The translations under genes and the position numbers were made by a program. A model generated the notes under the pieces. The model was not told the origin of the DNA and ran no database searches. It saw only the letters and a program-made list of their open reading frames with translations. Source: Trueperaceae bacterium (GTDB lineage: Bacteria; Deinococcota; Deinococci; Deinococcales; Trueperaceae). Taken from it: a DNA stretch of 64,000 nt. The first letter of the stretch is position 1, and the number at the start of each line of letters is the position of its first letter. The stretch is taken from contig JAABTL010000009.1 of the NCBI GenBank assembly GCA_011389865.1, forward strand, positions 25,457 to 89,456, given 5' to 3'. Of the stretch, positions 57,891 through 64,000 are shown in pieces.

Positions 57891-57966
57891 ACGCCGTCGC
57901 CCTCGGGGTCGGCGCGTGCCGACTCGACGACGACCTTGCGCCCGCCGGCGGAAGGGAGCCCCAGCC

Positions 57967-58473
57967 TTGAAAGACAGCCCCAAGAGCTTCAAGAGCGGCG
58001 ACCAAGTCGTCCTGCCTCCGTACGGCGTCGGCATCGTCTCGGGAACCACGACCAAGACGGTCGCCGGCGCCGACCTCAAGTACTACGAGGTGCAGTTCCC
58101 CAACGGGACGTCGCGGGCGTACGTGCCCGTGCACGCGCCGCTGGAAGCGGGCCTGCGCCCGGCGCTGACCCGCGAGGAAGTGCAGTCGGTGCTGGAGCGA
58201 CTGGCGCACGGCCGCATCACGCTGCCGAAGCAGTGGGCCGCGCGGCATCGCAAGGTCACCGACATCCTGACCAGCGGCGACCCCTACCAGATCGCCACCC
58301 TGGCCTCCGAACTCCGCCGCTGGGACCTCGAGCGCGGCTTGCCGGACCTCGATCGCCAGGCCTACCGCCGCGCCCTGCGGCTGCTCGCGGGCGAGATCAG
58401 CGCCGTCCTGGACATCACGGCCCAGGAGGCGCGCCAGATGATGGACGCCGGCGAAGAAGACGAACTGAACTGA
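57967..58473 (+). CDS. CarD-family transcription regulator (second paralogue)
   Basis: 168 residues. The N-terminal RNAP-binding domain has FKSGDQVVLPPYGVGIV and YYEVQFPNGTSRAYVPV. The helical C-domain has LPKQWAARHRKVTDIL and IATLASELRRWDLERGLPDLD. The TTG start has GGAAGGGAG about 8 nt upstream; a longer frame from 57916 has an Arg-rich, non-family N-terminus. It differs from the first paralogue in the loop after the first strand pair (TTTKTVAGADL). Confidence 0.85.
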   Translation: MKDSPKSFKSGDQVVLPPYGVGIVSGTTTKTVAGADLKYYEVQFPNGTSRAYVPVHAPLEAGLRPALTREEVQSVLERLAHGRITLPKQWAARHRKVTDILTSGDPYQIATLASELRRWDLERGLPDLDRQAYRRALRLLAGEISAVLDITAQEARQMMDAGEEDELN

Positions 58474-58481
58474 CCGAGGCT

Positions 58482-58501
58482 GTTGCGCGGTAACGCGCAA
58501 C
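58482..58501. terminator. Hairpin after the second carD
   Basis: GTTGCGCG / CGCGCAAC with a GTAA loop, 8 bp after the stop. Confidence 0.6.
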
Positions 58502-58507
58502 GGCCCA

Positions 58508-58527
58508 CGTGCGCGCGAGCGCGCACG
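58508..58527. terminator. Second hairpin, convergent end with the YqgF-like gene
   Basis: CGTGCGCGC / GCGCGCACG separated by two bases, so the effective stem is shorter. Confidence 0.45.
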
Positions 58528-58569
58528 AACACCTACCCACGGCCGCCGGGCGGGAGACCGCTCGGTGGC

Positions 58570-59049
58570 CTATCGTTGGGCTCGCGGCGACGTAGGGGGG
58601 TCCGCCGCAGCCGCCAGCCAGCGCAACGCGATGGCGTACGCCGCGTAGGCGTCGATCGCCGCCGGCGGCGGCCGGAGGCCGAGCGGCACCCACCGCATCC
58701 AGCCGTGTGCCGGATGGCACCGCCAGTACAGGCGCCGACCCTCCTCGCTGGTGGCGCGTTCGTCGACGAGGGAGACGACCAGACCGGACGCCTCGAGACG
58801 CGCCCGGGCCGCGCGCGAGCCGGTGCCCGAACCCAGGGCGACCGCCGTACCGTCCGCCACCGACAGCCGGGCGAGGTCCGCCTCGGTGACGATCTCCGCG
58901 CGCAGCAGCGCGCCGTGGGCGTCCACCCATGCCAGGCCGACGTTGCGACCCGGATCGACGCCGATCACGACCGCATCGTCGGTGGCGGCGCTCGCCCCCC
59001 GGGCGGCCGCCGAACGGGCAGAAGCTGGGCGACCCTCGGGTGGCGTCAC
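58570..59049 (-). CDS. YqgF/RuvX-like RNase H-fold nuclease
   Basis: 159 residues. It has an RNase H-like core with D32 in VIGVDPGRNVGLAWVD, the second acidic motif LVDERATSEEGRRLYWR (about 95-110) and a third Asp in AIDAYAAYAIAL (about D133), which would bind two metal ions. The DERxTSxEG motif links it to pre-16S rRNA nuclease YqgF/RuvX rather than RuvC. The first ~24 residues are a variable tail. The GTG start is set by a -10 box 6 nt upstream. Confidence 0.75.
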   Translation of the reverse strand: MTPPEGRPASARSAAARGASAATDDAVVIGVDPGRNVGLAWVDAHGALLRAEIVTEADLARLSVADGTAVALGSGTGSRAARARLEASGLVVSLVDERATSEEGRRLYWRCHPAHGWMRWVPLGLRPPPAAIDAYAAYAIALRWLAAAADPPTSPRAQR

Positions 59050-59055
59050 GCGACG

Positions 59056-59061
59056 AGCCTA
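59056..59061 (-). promoter_or_regulatory. -10 box TAGGCT of the YqgF-like gene
   Basis: TAGGCT with a 6-nt spacer to the GTG at 59049, directly downstream of the rpoC terminator. Confidence 0.55.
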
Positions 59062-59071
59062 CCAAGCAGGA

Positions 59072-59107
59072 CTTCCCCCGAACCCGGAAGACCGGGTTCG
59101 GGGGAAG
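59072..59107 (-). terminator. 16-bp hairpin after rpoC
   Basis: CTTCCCCCGAACCCGG / CCGGGTTCGGGGGAAG with an AAGA loop, 44 bp after the rpoC stop. No T-tract. Confidence 0.7.
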
Positions 59108-59151
59108 CATGGCGTTCGGTCGTGCCGCGGAGGGGCCGGTGCCGCCGCGGG

Positions 59152-64000
<4,849 letters not shown>

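Overview
The window is a dense, GC-rich bacterial chromosome segment made almost entirely of core and metabolic genes. Three features point to the Deinococcota (Deinococcus-Thermus), and a Truepera-like lineage is my guess. The first is a complete V/A-type ATPase operon in the Thermus order G-I-L(K)-E-C-F-A-B-D. The second is an RNA polymerase beta-prime of 1543 residues carrying the large insertion after the first zinc finger that is typical of Thermus. The third is the consistent use of leaderless mRNAs, with a -10 box (TAnnnT) 5-8 nt before the start codon, together with CarD-type regulators and an outer-membrane BamA. I saw no rRNA, tRNA, CRISPR array, insertion sequence, phage or plasmid gene, and no gap over 300 bp.

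Layout. 1-3.5 kb: rimO (5' end outside the window), pilT convergent to it, and a CsgG-like lipoprotein. 3.5-12.2 kb: the V-ATPase operon on the minus strand with its own promoter and a hairpin-plus-U7 leader. 12.2-14.7 kb: dnaG and a phosphoribosyltransferase. 14.8-18.5 kb: a MATE transporter, then ruvB-DUF4388. 18.7-22.4 kb: an alpha-glucoside-type ABC importer (binding protein plus two permeases, no ATPase) with a structured leader. 22.5-29.3 kb: an ABC exporter, a DUF6062-like protein and OsmC, then uvrB with a membrane protein. 29.4-33.7 kb: carD-ksgA and pfkB-S41 peptidase-MBL hydrolase. 33.8-37.4 kb: hom-thrC and ychF. 37.5-42.4 kb: bamA divergent from a purine nucleoside phosphorylase-yggS-divIVA operon. 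42.4-47.8 kb: sufSU divergent from recF-DUF721-gpmI. 47.9-50.4 kb: groES-groEL under CIRCE, and a FUN14-like protein. 50.5-58.5 kb: psuG-rodZ-ABC permease, DUF2207, ABC ATPase-DUF423-EamA, and a second carD. 58.5-64 kb: a YqgF-like nuclease and rpoB-rpoC.

Genes within operons are usually coupled by ATGA or GTGA stop/start overlaps. The leaderless -10 rule decides many start codons that would otherwise be ambiguous. It also exposes three very short leaderless open frames in front of pilT and both carD genes. Between operons there are many strong hairpins. In several cases the stop codon lies inside the hairpin, and the hairpin is tandemly duplicated.

Nothing here is an obvious new multi-gene system. 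The least explained signals are the stop-codon hairpin repeats, the leaderless mini-ORFs, the nested leader that can mask the ribosome-binding site of the sugar-binding protein, the ATPase leader hairpin, and a purine nucleoside phosphorylase whose base-binding residues look like those of methylthioadenosine phosphorylase.
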